64,000 nucleotides of DNA, taken from the NCBI GenBank assembly GCA_041395505.1, contig JAWLAG010000002.1:687001-751000 (forward strand). Reading direction: 5' to 3'. The stretch comes from Steroidobacteraceae bacterium. Its GTDB lineage: Bacteria > Pseudomonadota > Gammaproteobacteria > Steroidobacterales > Steroidobacteraceae. Shown here one piece after another: positions 26,099-36,669 of the stretch. The position numbers and the translations under genes are program-made. Below the pieces are notes generated by a model. It worked only from the letters and a program-made list of their open reading frames with translations. It did no database searches and was not told where the DNA came from. Within the stretch, counting starts at the first letter, position 1, and every line of letters begins with the position of its first letter.

Positions 26099-26858
26099 CG
26101 GACTGAGCTGGCGATTTCTGCATGTCGTGCACCGCAACCTGCTGGTGTGGCGCAAGCTCATGTGGCCGTCGCTGGTCGGCAATCTGGCCGAGCCGCTGCT
26201 GCTGCTGCTGGGACTCGGCTTTGGCCTCGGCAGTTTTCTGCGTCCCCTCGAGGGGCTCCCCTACATCAGCTTCCTCGCGGGCGGAATGATCTGCTACGGA
26301 GCGATGAACAGCGCCTCTTTCGAAGCGCTCTACTCTGCCTTTACGCGACTGCAGATCCAGCGCAGCTGGGAGGGCATCCTGCATGCGCCGATGACCATCA
26401 ACGACATCGTCGTCGGTGAATGGGTCTGGGCAGCGGTCAAGAGCCTGTTCTCCGCGGCGGCGATCATCGCGGTCATGTATCTGCTTGGCCTGGTTTCCGG
26501 AGGGTGGCCATTGCTCGCCCTGCCGGTCGCGGGTCTGGTGGGACTCGCGTTTTCGGCCATGGCGCTCGTCGTGACTGCGTTTGCGCGTTCCTACGATTTC
26601 TTCGTCTACTACTTCACACTGATCGTGACACCGATGACGCTGCTGTCGGGTGTGTTCTTTCCGATGAGCGCGCTGCCAGCGCCTGTGCAGCGGGTCGCCG
26701 AATTCCTGCCGCTTGCCCACGGCACGGCCTTGACGCGCGGCCTTGCGCTAGGCCTGCCGCTCGGCGCCGTGTGGTTGCATCTGCTCGTACTGCTGCTCTA
26801 CGCCTGCGCCGCGGCGGCGCTGGCGCTTTGGTTGATGCGCCGACGCCTCGCGCGCTGA
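26091..26858 (+). CDS. nodJ: ABC-2 permease (NodJ-like)
   Basis: A 255-residue six-helix ABC-2 type membrane subunit starting at a GTG that overlaps the ATPase gene by 8 bp. Typical elements are WRKLMWPSLVGNLAEPLLLLLGLGFGLG, YISFLAGGMICYGAMNSASFEALYSAF and the conserved loop PMTLLSGVFFPMSALPAPVQRVAEFLPLAHGT. It forms the transmembrane pore for the adjacent ATPase. Known relatives export lipo-chitooligosaccharides or drugs, and here it may serve surface glycoconjugates or toxic compounds. Confidence 0.92.
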   Translation: MTDGLSWRFLHVVHRNLLVWRKLMWPSLVGNLAEPLLLLLGLGFGLGSFLRPLEGLPYISFLAGGMICYGAMNSASFEALYSAFTRLQIQRSWEGILHAPMTINDIVVGEWVWAAVKSLFSAAAIIAVMYLLGLVSGGWPLLALPVAGLVGLAFSAMALVVTAFARSYDFFVYYFTLIVTPMTLLSGVFFPMSALPAPVQRVAEFLPLAHGTALTRGLALGLPLGAVWLHLLVLLLYACAAAALALWLMRRRLAR

Positions 26859-26903
26859 ACCTGTCGCAACGGGTTGCGCGCGATGAACTCGAACAATGGC
26901 GCG

Positions 26904-27017
26904 GCTCCTGCGAGTCATGGCCTGTTTCCAGGAGCGTGCGCGCCAGGGACGGCGCGCCCGCAGCCCCCATGGATGGGTTCACGGCGGTCCTGGAAGCAGG
27001 CCATGACTCGCAGGAGC
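26904..27017. repeat. Long imperfect palindrome (30 bp arms) between convergent genes
   Basis: Left arm 26904-26933 and right arm 26988-27017 are reverse complements over 30 bases with one mismatch (a G:T-type pair in RNA). The 54-base loop itself contains smaller palindromes, e.g. GGCGCGCC and CCCATGGATGGG. It lies in the 245 bp gap between the ends of nodJ (+) and the ASCH gene (-). It could act as a bidirectional transcription terminator or mRNA-end stabiliser. The size and structure also fit a dispersed REP-like palindromic repeat. I see no second copy in this window. The rest of the gap shows no gene. Confidence 0.8.
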
Positions 27018-27103
27018 GGTGCCGACGTTCGCGCATATGGGCAGATGGGCAATTGGTGGCGAGAGGCGTTGTGTGCGTCAAACGCGCACAGGACGCCGGC
27101 GCG

Positions 27104-27564
27104 TCAGGCAACCACTGGATAGAGCAGTGTGAAGGTCTGGAAGATTACCGGAAGGTCTTCGCTGAATTGCTCGCCGCGCGCGGCCTGCGCCTCTGTCCAG
27201 TAGGCGCGGTGCATGGCGCGCCAGGCTTGCGGATCGCGAAGCGCCGCGCCTTCATGAGCCGTATGGATCGCATCGATATCGCGAAAGGGCATCGTCTCGG
27301 TACGATCGATGCGAATGATCAGCGCGGGCACGCCATCGTGCCGCGTTACGACAAAGATATCACCCGGTTCGGGCCGCTGCTCGGGCTGCGCCGCAAAATC
27401 CGCTGCCAGCGCAAAGGTTCCCGTCTTCTCGCCGCGCCGGATCACGTTGAGGATGCGCTCCGACAACTCTGGTTGGCTGCCGAAACCGCGCACCTTGAAT
27501 GGATACAGGCGTTCGTGGGCGACTGCACGCTGCGCCTGGGCTACGAAGTCGTCGATGGCCTCGC

Positions 27565-27568
<4 letters not shown>
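27104..27568 (-). CDS. ASCH-domain protein
   Basis: A 154-residue protein with an ASCH (PUA-like, RNA-binding) domain. The diagnostic G-x-K-x-x-T motif is RGEKTGTFAL at about residues 45-54. PGDIFVVTRHDGVPALIIRIDRTETMPFRDID gives the beta-barrel strands, and the C-terminal DLPVIFQTFTLLYP is typical. Family members include nucleoside hydrolases acting on modified cytidine and RNA-binding regulators. The exact function is open. The start overlaps the stop of the acetyl-CoA synthetase gene by 4 bp, so the two are co-transcribed. Confidence 0.88.
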
Positions 27569-29757
<2,189 letters not shown>

Positions 29758-29814
29758 AACCGCCTCCCCCTGCGATGGCAGCCAAGGATACCGCAGTACG
29801 CGCTGCCGGCGAGT

Positions 29815-31641
29815 TCAGAAGTTCCAGCTGGCCTCGAGCGCGACCAGGTAGGCGTACTGGCCACGTCGCGTGCCGAAAGCGTCGCCTGCGCGGAATGCGC
29901 CCGCGATCAGCTCGAGATCGAGGCTGCGGCCCTCGCGAAACCCCAGCACGATATCGAGTTCCTCGCCGACATCGCTCGAGTCGCCCGTCAGGTCGGCATC
30001 GATGCGCGCACCGCGCATTTCGGTAGCGGCAACCTGCTGGCGGTAGCGGTGGAATGCGATTTCGACTGAACTGTTGGTCAGTAGCGGTAGGCCTACGGAC
30101 GCGGTCTCGACCTGAAGATTGGCGAGATCGGGGCGCAGAACCTCACCGTAGCTGCGGAAGCGATTCACTCCGTAATACCGGGACTTGTTGTTGTGCAGAC
30201 CGGATTGGCGAAATCCGCCACCATCCGGCCGGCCGCTGCCGCGCGCGAGGCCGAGCGATACTGATGGCGACATCGGCAAGGTGCTGCGCCAGGACAACCC
30301 GAGGTCCCAGGCCGAACCACTGATCTGCCGTGTACGGATGGCGTCGATGCGCGACAGCTCGCCGGCGTCGACGTAGCTCACCACGCGCTCATCGCCGCTG
30401 ACATTTGCAACGTCGGCCCAGTATTCGAAGTCACCGAGTCGCCTGAGGGTGAACCCGCCACTGGCACGCGCGCCGGCCCACCTGAGGTCAGCATCGCTCT
30501 CATCCTCGCGGTCGGGCGCGATCAACTCCCCAATGGTGCCGGTTGCGGAACGGTCCTGTGCGCGCAGGTAGAAGCCCTCGAGTTTGTGCGCCGGGGCCCA
30601 CTGCCAGCTCACCGTGCCGATGAGGCGATCGACGCCTTGCTGCTCGGGGTCGATGTCGCTCTCGTCCGTGCTCGCGCGCACGAGCTCGCGGGCCAGGCCG
30701 AGCTCCGCGTGCAACGCGCCGCGATCGTAATAAACGCGAACGGCATCCAGATCATCATCCCACCAGAATTCGCGCGGCTCCTTGAAATTCTGGCGTCCGA
30801 TCTGCAGGCCGATGCCGGTGCCCGCGATTCGGTCGATGAATAGCCAGGTCTGGTCTCGTGATGCAGCGAGCTGTGGTTCGCGGCGGCCACCATCGCGCAG
30901 CAGTTCGCCCCGATACTCGGCCTGGGCACCGGCGAAGAACGTCATTCGTTCGCTCAGGCGATAAACGAATTCGAGCTTGAATTCCGTGGCCGTGTCGATG
31001 ATGCGCTCATCGTCATCGAGCGCGTAGTTGTTGCGGTCCCTGGCATTGAAACCAAACTCTCCGGAGATACCAAGCGGTCGTCCGAGGAAGCGCCGCGTGC
31101 GCACTTCCTCAGGCCGACGCGAGTCCTGGCGGCGGATCAGCGAGCTGACGCCATTGAATCCGGCCTGGCGCATGTCGATCAGGACATCGAGGATCTGCAG
31201 CGTTCGTGTACCGTCGCCGCGCTCGCGGGATTGCGCAACCGTGCCCGTAATCTGATAGGTGCTGGGCCCGAGGTCATCATTCGGCCTGACCGAGAGCGCC
31301 TCGAACTGATCGTAATTGAGTACACCGCTCACCCGCAGCGATCTACCGCTCGCCAGCTGCGCCGGCGACATGCGTTCGAATTCGGTTCTCTCGTTCCAGT
31401 GCACGAGCAGCGGGCCCATCGCGAACGTCTGGTCGCTGCGGTCCAGCTTGCGCATGCGGCCACGGATCTGGCCGCGCTCGGGATCGTCATAGTCCGTGCG
31501 CAGTTGCACGCGGTCGCTGATCAGCATGTCGCCGTTCCAGCGCCCGGTCACACGGAAACTGCGCCCCTCGTACGGGTCGGCCTGGGCGGCTGCCGCAGCC
31601 AGGATGAGAAGGCCGCTAAGCAGCCGCGTGAGTTGCGTCAT
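29815..31641 (-). CDS. Alginate-export (AlgE-type) outer-membrane beta-barrel protein
   Basis: A 608-residue exported protein. The signal peptide is MTQLTRLLSGLLILAAAAAQA. An N-terminal region (about 22-170) resembles a small beta domain (RSFRVTGRWNGDMLISDRVQ, LRVSGVLNYDQFEAL). The alginate_exp barrel follows from about residue 190, with EFKLEFVYRLSERMTFFAGAQAEYRG, IGLQIGRQNFKEPREFWWDDDLDAVRVYY, and the final barrel-type end YLVALEASWNF terminating in Phe. It should let an anionic polysaccharide cross the outer membrane. It ends the glycan operon, overlapping the deacetylase gene by 26 bp. Confidence 0.9.
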   Translation of the reverse strand: MTQLTRLLSGLLILAAAAAQADPYEGRSFRVTGRWNGDMLISDRVQLRTDYDDPERGQIRGRMRKLDRSDQTFAMGPLLVHWNERTEFERMSPAQLASGRSLRVSGVLNYDQFEALSVRPNDDLGPSTYQITGTVAQSRERGDGTRTLQILDVLIDMRQAGFNGVSSLIRRQDSRRPEEVRTRRFLGRPLGISGEFGFNARDRNNYALDDDERIIDTATEFKLEFVYRLSERMTFFAGAQAEYRGELLRDGGRREPQLAASRDQTWLFIDRIAGTGIGLQIGRQNFKEPREFWWDDDLDAVRVYYDRGALHAELGLARELVRASTDESDIDPEQQGVDRLIGTVSWQWAPAHKLEGFYLRAQDRSATGTIGELIAPDREDESDADLRWAGARASGGFTLRRLGDFEYWADVANVSGDERVVSYVDAGELSRIDAIRTRQISGSAWDLGLSWRSTLPMSPSVSLGLARGSGRPDGGGFRQSGLHNNKSRYYGVNRFRSYGEVLRPDLANLQVETASVGLPLLTNSSVEIAFHRYRQQVAATEMRGARIDADLTGDSSDVGEELDIVLGFREGRSLDLELIAGAFRAGDAFGTRRGQYAYLVALEASWNF

Positions 31642-32404
31642 TGGTTTCACCGGTGTCATGGCGGTGCGAATCGAAGAGGCTGCGCATGTTGCACAACCGG
31701 ACCATCGGGTGACGCGAGAGCAAGCGCAGCAGATGGGCAAGCAGCTCGCGGTCGGCATGCGCCATACGCGCGTGGTGCAGCATGATGCCGACTTGGTCGA
31801 ACTCGCTGACCAGGCGCGTGAGGCGCGCCTGCAGGCTCGTGGCGCAGAATCCGAATGGCGCTCGCGATTTCTCCCAATCGAGCTGGACATCGAGCCGGGC
31901 GAGCCCGGTCGTGTCGAGCGCAATCGCCGTGCAGTCGCGCGACAAACCCTGCAACTCGAGGCGCCTGAGCGCGTCGACAGTCTGCTGGGTGCAACGGTTC
32001 CAGGGCGGGGTGAAGATCGGGTCGAGCAGCTCGCCAAGCTCGCCGCAGAGGATCCGCTGTCCGAGGGCAATGTCCCCGAGCTGCTGCCCGGCATTGCGCG
32101 ACGGTCCGAACTCCTGCTTGCGCCCGGTCGATTCGTGATTCAAATGCGCAAGGCCGTGTTGGTGCAGTCCGAGCATGGCGCCGAATTGCTGGCGTCGCTC
32201 GCGCAACCCTTTGATCGTGACAGCATCGGCTTCGGTCGGAATTATGGCCACATCGACCGGCGCATCCGCAGCGGCGAAGACATCGAGCAGCGCCCACAGG
32301 GCCGCATCGTCCCAGCCGCCGTCGTCGTCACGGAAGAAGATCCGGACGGGAGTTGCGCGAAGCGCCAATGCATCAGCGAGTTCGCCGGAAATTTCATGCA
32401 CCAT
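31616..32404 (-). CDS. Polysaccharide deacetylase-like (NodB-fold) protein
   Basis: A 262-residue protein related to NodB-type carbohydrate esterase family 4 enzymes. The usual TFDDG motif is replaced by FFRDDDGGWDD (Asp26-28). The metal-binding H-x-x-x-H motif corresponds to GLHQHGLAHLNHE (around 80-91). FTPPWNRC matches the R/PPW motif 3 and the HHARM near the C-terminus may be motif 5. There is no signal peptide, so it may act on a cytoplasmic glycan intermediate. It overlaps the GT gene upstream by 11 bp and algE downstream by 26 bp. Confidence 0.82.
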   Translation of the reverse strand: MVHEISGELADALALRATPVRIFFRDDDGGWDDAALWALLDVFAAADAPVDVAIIPTEADAVTIKGLRERRQQFGAMLGLHQHGLAHLNHESTGRKQEFGPSRNAGQQLGDIALGQRILCGELGELLDPIFTPPWNRCTQQTVDALRRLELQGLSRDCTAIALDTTGLARLDVQLDWEKSRAPFGFCATSLQARLTRLVSEFDQVGIMLHHARMAHADRELLAHLLRLLSRHPMVRLCNMRSLFDSHRHDTGETNDATHAAA

Positions 32405-33629
32405 GGGCCACCTTCCAAATGCGGGCTTCATCCTCGGTGCGCGAGTCAGCCGCAGCGACCCGCTCGCCTGCCGCACAATGCCTGGCGAGTTCTGCATTGA
32501 CGATCTCGCGGGTCTGCTGCGCGCCATCGACCATCAGCTGCATCCGCTGCGGGCGGAAGCCAAGGGCAACCTGCATCTGCTCTGCAAGCCGTGCCGCCGT
32601 AAGCTGTTCCGGCGGCAGCATCCTGACCAGACCGAAATTGGCAAGTCGCAGCGCGCGATTGCTCTGTTCGTTCTCGCCTTTCGCCGCATAGGGGACGACC
32701 AATGCGGGCGTACCCGACATCAGGATATCGAGTGTCGAGTTGTAGCCGCACTGGCTCACCGAGAGCGCGCATCGGGCCATCTCCAGGGACAGGTCCGGAA
32801 CCGAGCGCAGGAGTTCGATCCGCTCCTGCTGCGACGCCCGCTGCTGCAGCCGTTGCCAGTCCGATTCGGGCAGGAAGGGCCCCGCCACGATGCGCAGGCT
32901 CCTCACGAGCCGCGGCGGCAGATACGGCAACGCGGCAATGGCCGCCTCGAACAGGGGCATGCCGACAATGCCGCCGCCCGCCGAAACCAGTACCTGCGAT
33001 CCGCGCGGTTGCGTTGCCGGGGGAACAGCACGCTCGGTCACGAAACCGGTGTAGTGCAGTGGCACACCGAGAGGCAAATCCGGCCGGAACGACTCCTCGA
33101 GTTCCGCGAAGCGAGGGTCGGAGTGCACCAGCACGGCGTCGAAGTAGCGACGGCATAGCCAGGCGGCCCGGTTGTCGTGATGACGTTGATCGCGCCGCTC
33201 GCTGACCAGTATGTCGCGCACGCTGCTCAGAACGAGCGGGCGTGAGGCGCCATTGGCGCGCGCGCGCTTCAGAAGCGGCAGGATCTCGCCTGCGAATTTC
33301 TTGCGCCCAAAAGGGAACAGCTCCACGAGCAGGACGGCGGGCCGCAACCGTGCAAAGCAGGCAAGGATGAAGTCGCGACGATGCCGAAGTAGCGTGGCGG
33401 CATCCTCGACGGAGTTGCGGGCCACCAGCGTATGCGCATCGCCCATGCCGAGTGCCGGCAGGTTGATGAGTTCGATGCCGACGGGCGGCTCGATTCCCGG
33501 AGGCAGCGGGCCGCCATTGAGGAATACCACACGATAGTCAGCGCCGAGCGCGCGCGCCATCGCGAACGAGCGCATCAGGTGGCCGATACCAAGTGAGTGC
33601 TGGCAGTAAAAGAGAAGTACGGGTTTCAT
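32394..33629 (-). CDS. MurG-like (GT-B) glycosyltransferase
   Basis: A 411-residue transferase with a GT-B fold. The N-terminal glycine-rich loop is YCQHSLGIGHLMRSFAMARAL. The C-terminal half has SAGGGIVGMPLFEAA and the donor-binding segment SVSQCGYNSTLDILMSGTPALVVPYAAKGENEQSNRALRL, typical of GT28/UDP-glycosyltransferases. It presumably adds a sugar to a lipid-linked or polymer intermediate. It is 4 bp overlapped with the ABC exporter gene and is related in fold to the first gene of the locus. Confidence 0.88.
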   Translation of the reverse strand: MKPVLLFYCQHSLGIGHLMRSFAMARALGADYRVVFLNGGPLPPGIEPPVGIELINLPALGMGDAHTLVARNSVEDAATLLRHRRDFILACFARLRPAVLLVELFPFGRKKFAGEILPLLKRARANGASRPLVLSSVRDILVSERRDQRHHDNRAAWLCRRYFDAVLVHSDPRFAELEESFRPDLPLGVPLHYTGFVTERAVPPATQPRGSQVLVSAGGGIVGMPLFEAAIAALPYLPPRLVRSLRIVAGPFLPESDWQRLQQRASQQERIELLRSVPDLSLEMARCALSVSQCGYNSTLDILMSGTPALVVPYAAKGENEQSNRALRLANFGLVRMLPPEQLTAARLAEQMQVALGFRPQRMQLMVDGAQQTREIVNAELARHCAAGERVAAADSRTEDEARIWKVAHGA

Positions 33630-35395
33630 GACGCCACCTGTGCCGCGAACAGCCGGCGCTCGGGCAATGTCTCCTCTCCGGGCCTGAGGTCGCGAATGGC
33701 GCCATCCTGCACCTCGATCACCCGGTCGAAGCTGTGACCCGCCGCGAACTGATGGCCAATGACGATGGTCGTGCGCCCTCGACGCCGCGTGGTGATTGCC
33801 TGTTCGATGGCAGCAGCCGATTCCGTATCGATCGCCGATGTCGGTTCATCGAGTATCAGGATCGCGGGATCACGCAGCACCGTGCGTGCAAGCGAGATGC
33901 GTTGACGCTGACCGCCCGACAGCACGCAACCACGCTCGCCGACGACGCTGTCGAAGCCTTCGGGCAGGTCAGCGAGGAATCGATCGACGCCTGCGAGCCT
34001 TGCGGCGGCTTCGATTTCCGTGTCGCTGGCATCGAGCTTGCCGTAGGCGATGTTCTCGCGCACGGTCGCGCCGAGGAACAGCGCATCCTGCAATACGACA
34101 CCGATATGTTCGCGCAGCGAATCGCGCGTATAGCCCGCGAGCGGCTCGCCGTCGATCCGTATTTCGCCGCCCTGCGGTTCGTAGAGCCGCAGTATCAATT
34201 TTAGCAAGGTCGACTTGCCGGCGCCCGAGGGCCCGATGACGGCAACATGCTCGCCTGCCGCAATCGTCAGGCTTGCCTCATCAAGGACTGTACGCCCGTT
34301 GTCGTAGGCGAATGTCACCCGATCGAGCTCGATTCGGCCGCCGAGGCGCGCGGCCGGTCGGGCGGTTGCGGTATCGGCAATATCGGGCTGCGTTGCGAGC
34401 AGCGCTCCCAGGCGGTCGGCGCTGACACGCGCACGAGCGAACTTCGCCCACAGCTTGCCGATCTGGCGCACCGGCTTGAACAGGGCGGTGACGTAGGCGG
34501 CGAAGATGAGCACGTCACCAGGCGAGAGCGCACCGCGCAGGGCCAGCAGGCCGCCGAAAAATACCGTTCCCGCGAGCGTCAGCGCGGCAATCAGGTTGAC
34601 GGTCTTGGCGACCACCGCCGAGACACGTGCGCTGGTCACGCCGGCGGCACGGCTCTGTTCGCTTTCGGCATCGAATCGAGCTTGCTCGAATTCCTCGCGG
34701 CCGAAGGCCTGGATGAGTGCCATGGATCCGAGCGACTCGGCGAGCCGCGACGTAAGCCGACCGTCCTGGTGGCGCTGGGCGCGCGCCGACATGCGGATCG
34801 GATGGCCGAGTCGTACCACGGCATAGAAGAGTATCGGCAGCGCCAGAAGCGAAATCGATGCAAGACGCCAGTTCATTCCGAGCATGACGATCAGCGCGCC
34901 GAGTATCAGCATCAGCTGACCCGCTGCGGTCATAAGCCAGTCGGCCAGCACGTCGCGGATGAGCGTCGTATCCGAAGCGACGCGCGTCAGCAATTCACCC
35001 GAGCGAGCTCGGCTGTGGAAGGCGAGTGTCAGTCTCTGCAGGTGCGCGAAAACTTCGCAGCGCACCGCGTGCACGATGTCGTGGCCGATCCGCGAGCTGA
35101 TGTAGGTCTGTAGATATGAGAATACGCCGGCGACGAACGCGATGATGGCGATGGACGCGGCGAGCAGTGCGAGAGCGGTCGTGGCACCGAGATCGAGGAG
35201 CGGCTGCAGGGCGTAAAGCTGCGGCGGCAGCGGCCGCGCGAGCAACAGATGATCGACGATGAGCTTCAGCGGCCAGGGCGCCGCGAGCTCCATCGCCAGC
35301 ACGCCGACCAGGCTCACGAGCGACAGCAACACGCCCGCGCGATGGCGTCCAAGTTCGGCGCGAATCACCCGCCAGAGCGGATTCGGCCGGATCAC
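33626..35395 (-). CDS. ABC exporter, fused membrane and ATPase domains (MsbA-like)
   Basis: A 589-residue half-transporter. Six helices fill residues 20-320. The ATPase follows with Walker A GPSGAGKST (388-396), signature LSGGQRQR, Walker B ILILDEPTSAID, and the H-loop VIGHQF. It should work as a homodimer and flip a lipid-linked glycan or glycolipid across the inner membrane, as MsbA and PglK do. It overlaps both neighbouring genes by 4 bp, placing it centrally in the glycan operon. Confidence 0.92.
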   Translation of the reverse strand: MIRPNPLWRVIRAELGRHRAGVLLSLVSLVGVLAMELAAPWPLKLIVDHLLLARPLPPQLYALQPLLDLGATTALALLAASIAIIAFVAGVFSYLQTYISSRIGHDIVHAVRCEVFAHLQRLTLAFHSRARSGELLTRVASDTTLIRDVLADWLMTAAGQLMLILGALIVMLGMNWRLASISLLALPILFYAVVRLGHPIRMSARAQRHQDGRLTSRLAESLGSMALIQAFGREEFEQARFDAESEQSRAAGVTSARVSAVVAKTVNLIAALTLAGTVFFGGLLALRGALSPGDVLIFAAYVTALFKPVRQIGKLWAKFARARVSADRLGALLATQPDIADTATARPAARLGGRIELDRVTFAYDNGRTVLDEASLTIAAGEHVAVIGPSGAGKSTLLKLILRLYEPQGGEIRIDGEPLAGYTRDSLREHIGVVLQDALFLGATVRENIAYGKLDASDTEIEAAARLAGVDRFLADLPEGFDSVVGERGCVLSGGQRQRISLARTVLRDPAILILDEPTSAIDTESAAAIEQAITTRRRGRTTIVIGHQFAAGHSFDRVIEVQDGAIRDLRPGEETLPERRLFAAQVAS

Positions 35396-36669
35396 CGCCA
35401 GACCTCGCGGCCCGAACCGGCGGCGCGGGAGAGTATCGCGCGACAGCGAGCTGCCGCCTGCCGCCCGAAACGCCAGTAGTCCCGATATGCGCGATCAATG
35501 AGGCTCAACCGGCAGTACCAGTCGAGCAAGCGTTGATCCGGTGCTTCGACTGCATGGCGGGTGTAGCGCGCGAGGAGCGTGCTGATCGCCGCGGCGGGTG
35601 GCACGCAGCCCAGGTCTGCAAACAGGGTATCCACGATCAGCATGGCGAGATCGCGCTCGATTTCACCGGCAGTCATCTCATCGAGATCGAGCACCTTGGC
35701 ATGACCGGCATCGAGCACGAACTGGCCGGCGTGGACATCGCCGTGCAACAGTCGTGATTGCCGCTGAGGTATCGCCGCGTTCTCTTGGCCGAGCGTGACA
35801 CCCACTCGCCCGCAAAGCTCATCGTCGATGAGTTGCGCGGTCAGCATCTTGCGCAGCTTGCGCTGCGCTTCGACCACCAGCACCGCGCGGTCGCACGGCG
35901 ACACGACGGAATCATTGGCCTCGCGACCATGCAGATCGGCGAGCGCCGCGGCGATGGCCGGCATGGCATCGTTGTAGCGTCGCGCACGCAGTGCATCGCG
36001 GGCATTGATGCCCTTCGCGGCGCTAAACCACAGGGCGTCGTCGGCGGGGCAAATGGCGAGCAGGACCGGGAACCGCGATGCGCCATGCTGCGCACCGAGC
36101 TCTTGCCAGCGCTGCGCGATGGCGGCCGCAGCGGACGGACGGAAGAGCTTGAGATAGACCGTCGCTGCCCCATTCCCGATGCGCAGGGTGCAGCGCTCGC
36201 CCGGTCGATAGCTCGCAACCGTGATCGACAAACGCGCGAGCTGGCCAAGTTCAGCGGCAACCGCGTCCGGCAATCGACGCCGCAAAGCCTCGCCATCGTA
36301 GCAGGCAGCCAGTTGCGGCAACCCATGGTCAGCGGGGAAGACCTGCGCTGCGAAGCAGACGTCATCGTTCGCCAGCAACTGCTGCGCCCCCTCGGCATGC
36401 CGCAGCGCGCGCCCGTCGGGTCGACGGCGATGCACGGTGCCATGGACCAGACGCGGCGTCAGCTCGCCGTTCGCGTCGCTCAATGTCATTTCGTAGCAGA
36501 CCCGCAGATAGGCGTCGGTCTGCCGCTGGGGCTTCGTGTAACTGCGCCGCCAGGCATGCAGGATGCGCAAGCCTTCGAGGCGCGCCGGCCGACCCAGCAG
36601 ATCCCCGATCCGCGGACCGATGAACCCTGCAGCATCCCGTTCGCGCAGGAAAGGTTCGAGCGCGGGCAT
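35392..36669 (-). CDS. APH-fold phosphotransferase, glycan locus (kinase 2)
   Basis: A 425-residue protein with an aminoglycoside-phosphotransferase/choline-kinase fold in its C-terminal 280 residues. The N-lobe has SYRPGERC (153-160) and VYLKLF (Lys174). The catalytic loop is LLHGDVHAGQF (His309, Asp311), with Gln316 in the position usually held by Asn. KVLDLDEM supplies the metal Asp328/330. The first 150 residues are unlike standard APH enzymes. It likely phosphorylates a sugar or lipid precursor. The start overlaps the preceding kinase's stop (TGATG). Confidence 0.82.
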   Translation of the reverse strand: MPALEPFLRERDAAGFIGPRIGDLLGRPARLEGLRILHAWRRSYTKPQRQTDAYLRVCYEMTLSDANGELTPRLVHGTVHRRRPDGRALRHAEGAQQLLANDDVCFAAQVFPADHGLPQLAACYDGEALRRRLPDAVAAELGQLARLSITVASYRPGERCTLRIGNGAATVYLKLFRPSAAAAIAQRWQELGAQHGASRFPVLLAICPADDALWFSAAKGINARDALRARRYNDAMPAIAAALADLHGREANDSVVSPCDRAVLVVEAQRKLRKMLTAQLIDDELCGRVGVTLGQENAAIPQRQSRLLHGDVHAGQFVLDAGHAKVLDLDEMTAGEIERDLAMLIVDTLFADLGCVPPAAAISTLLARYTRHAVEAPDQRLLDWYCRLSLIDRAYRDYWRFGRQAAARCRAILSRAAGSGREVWR

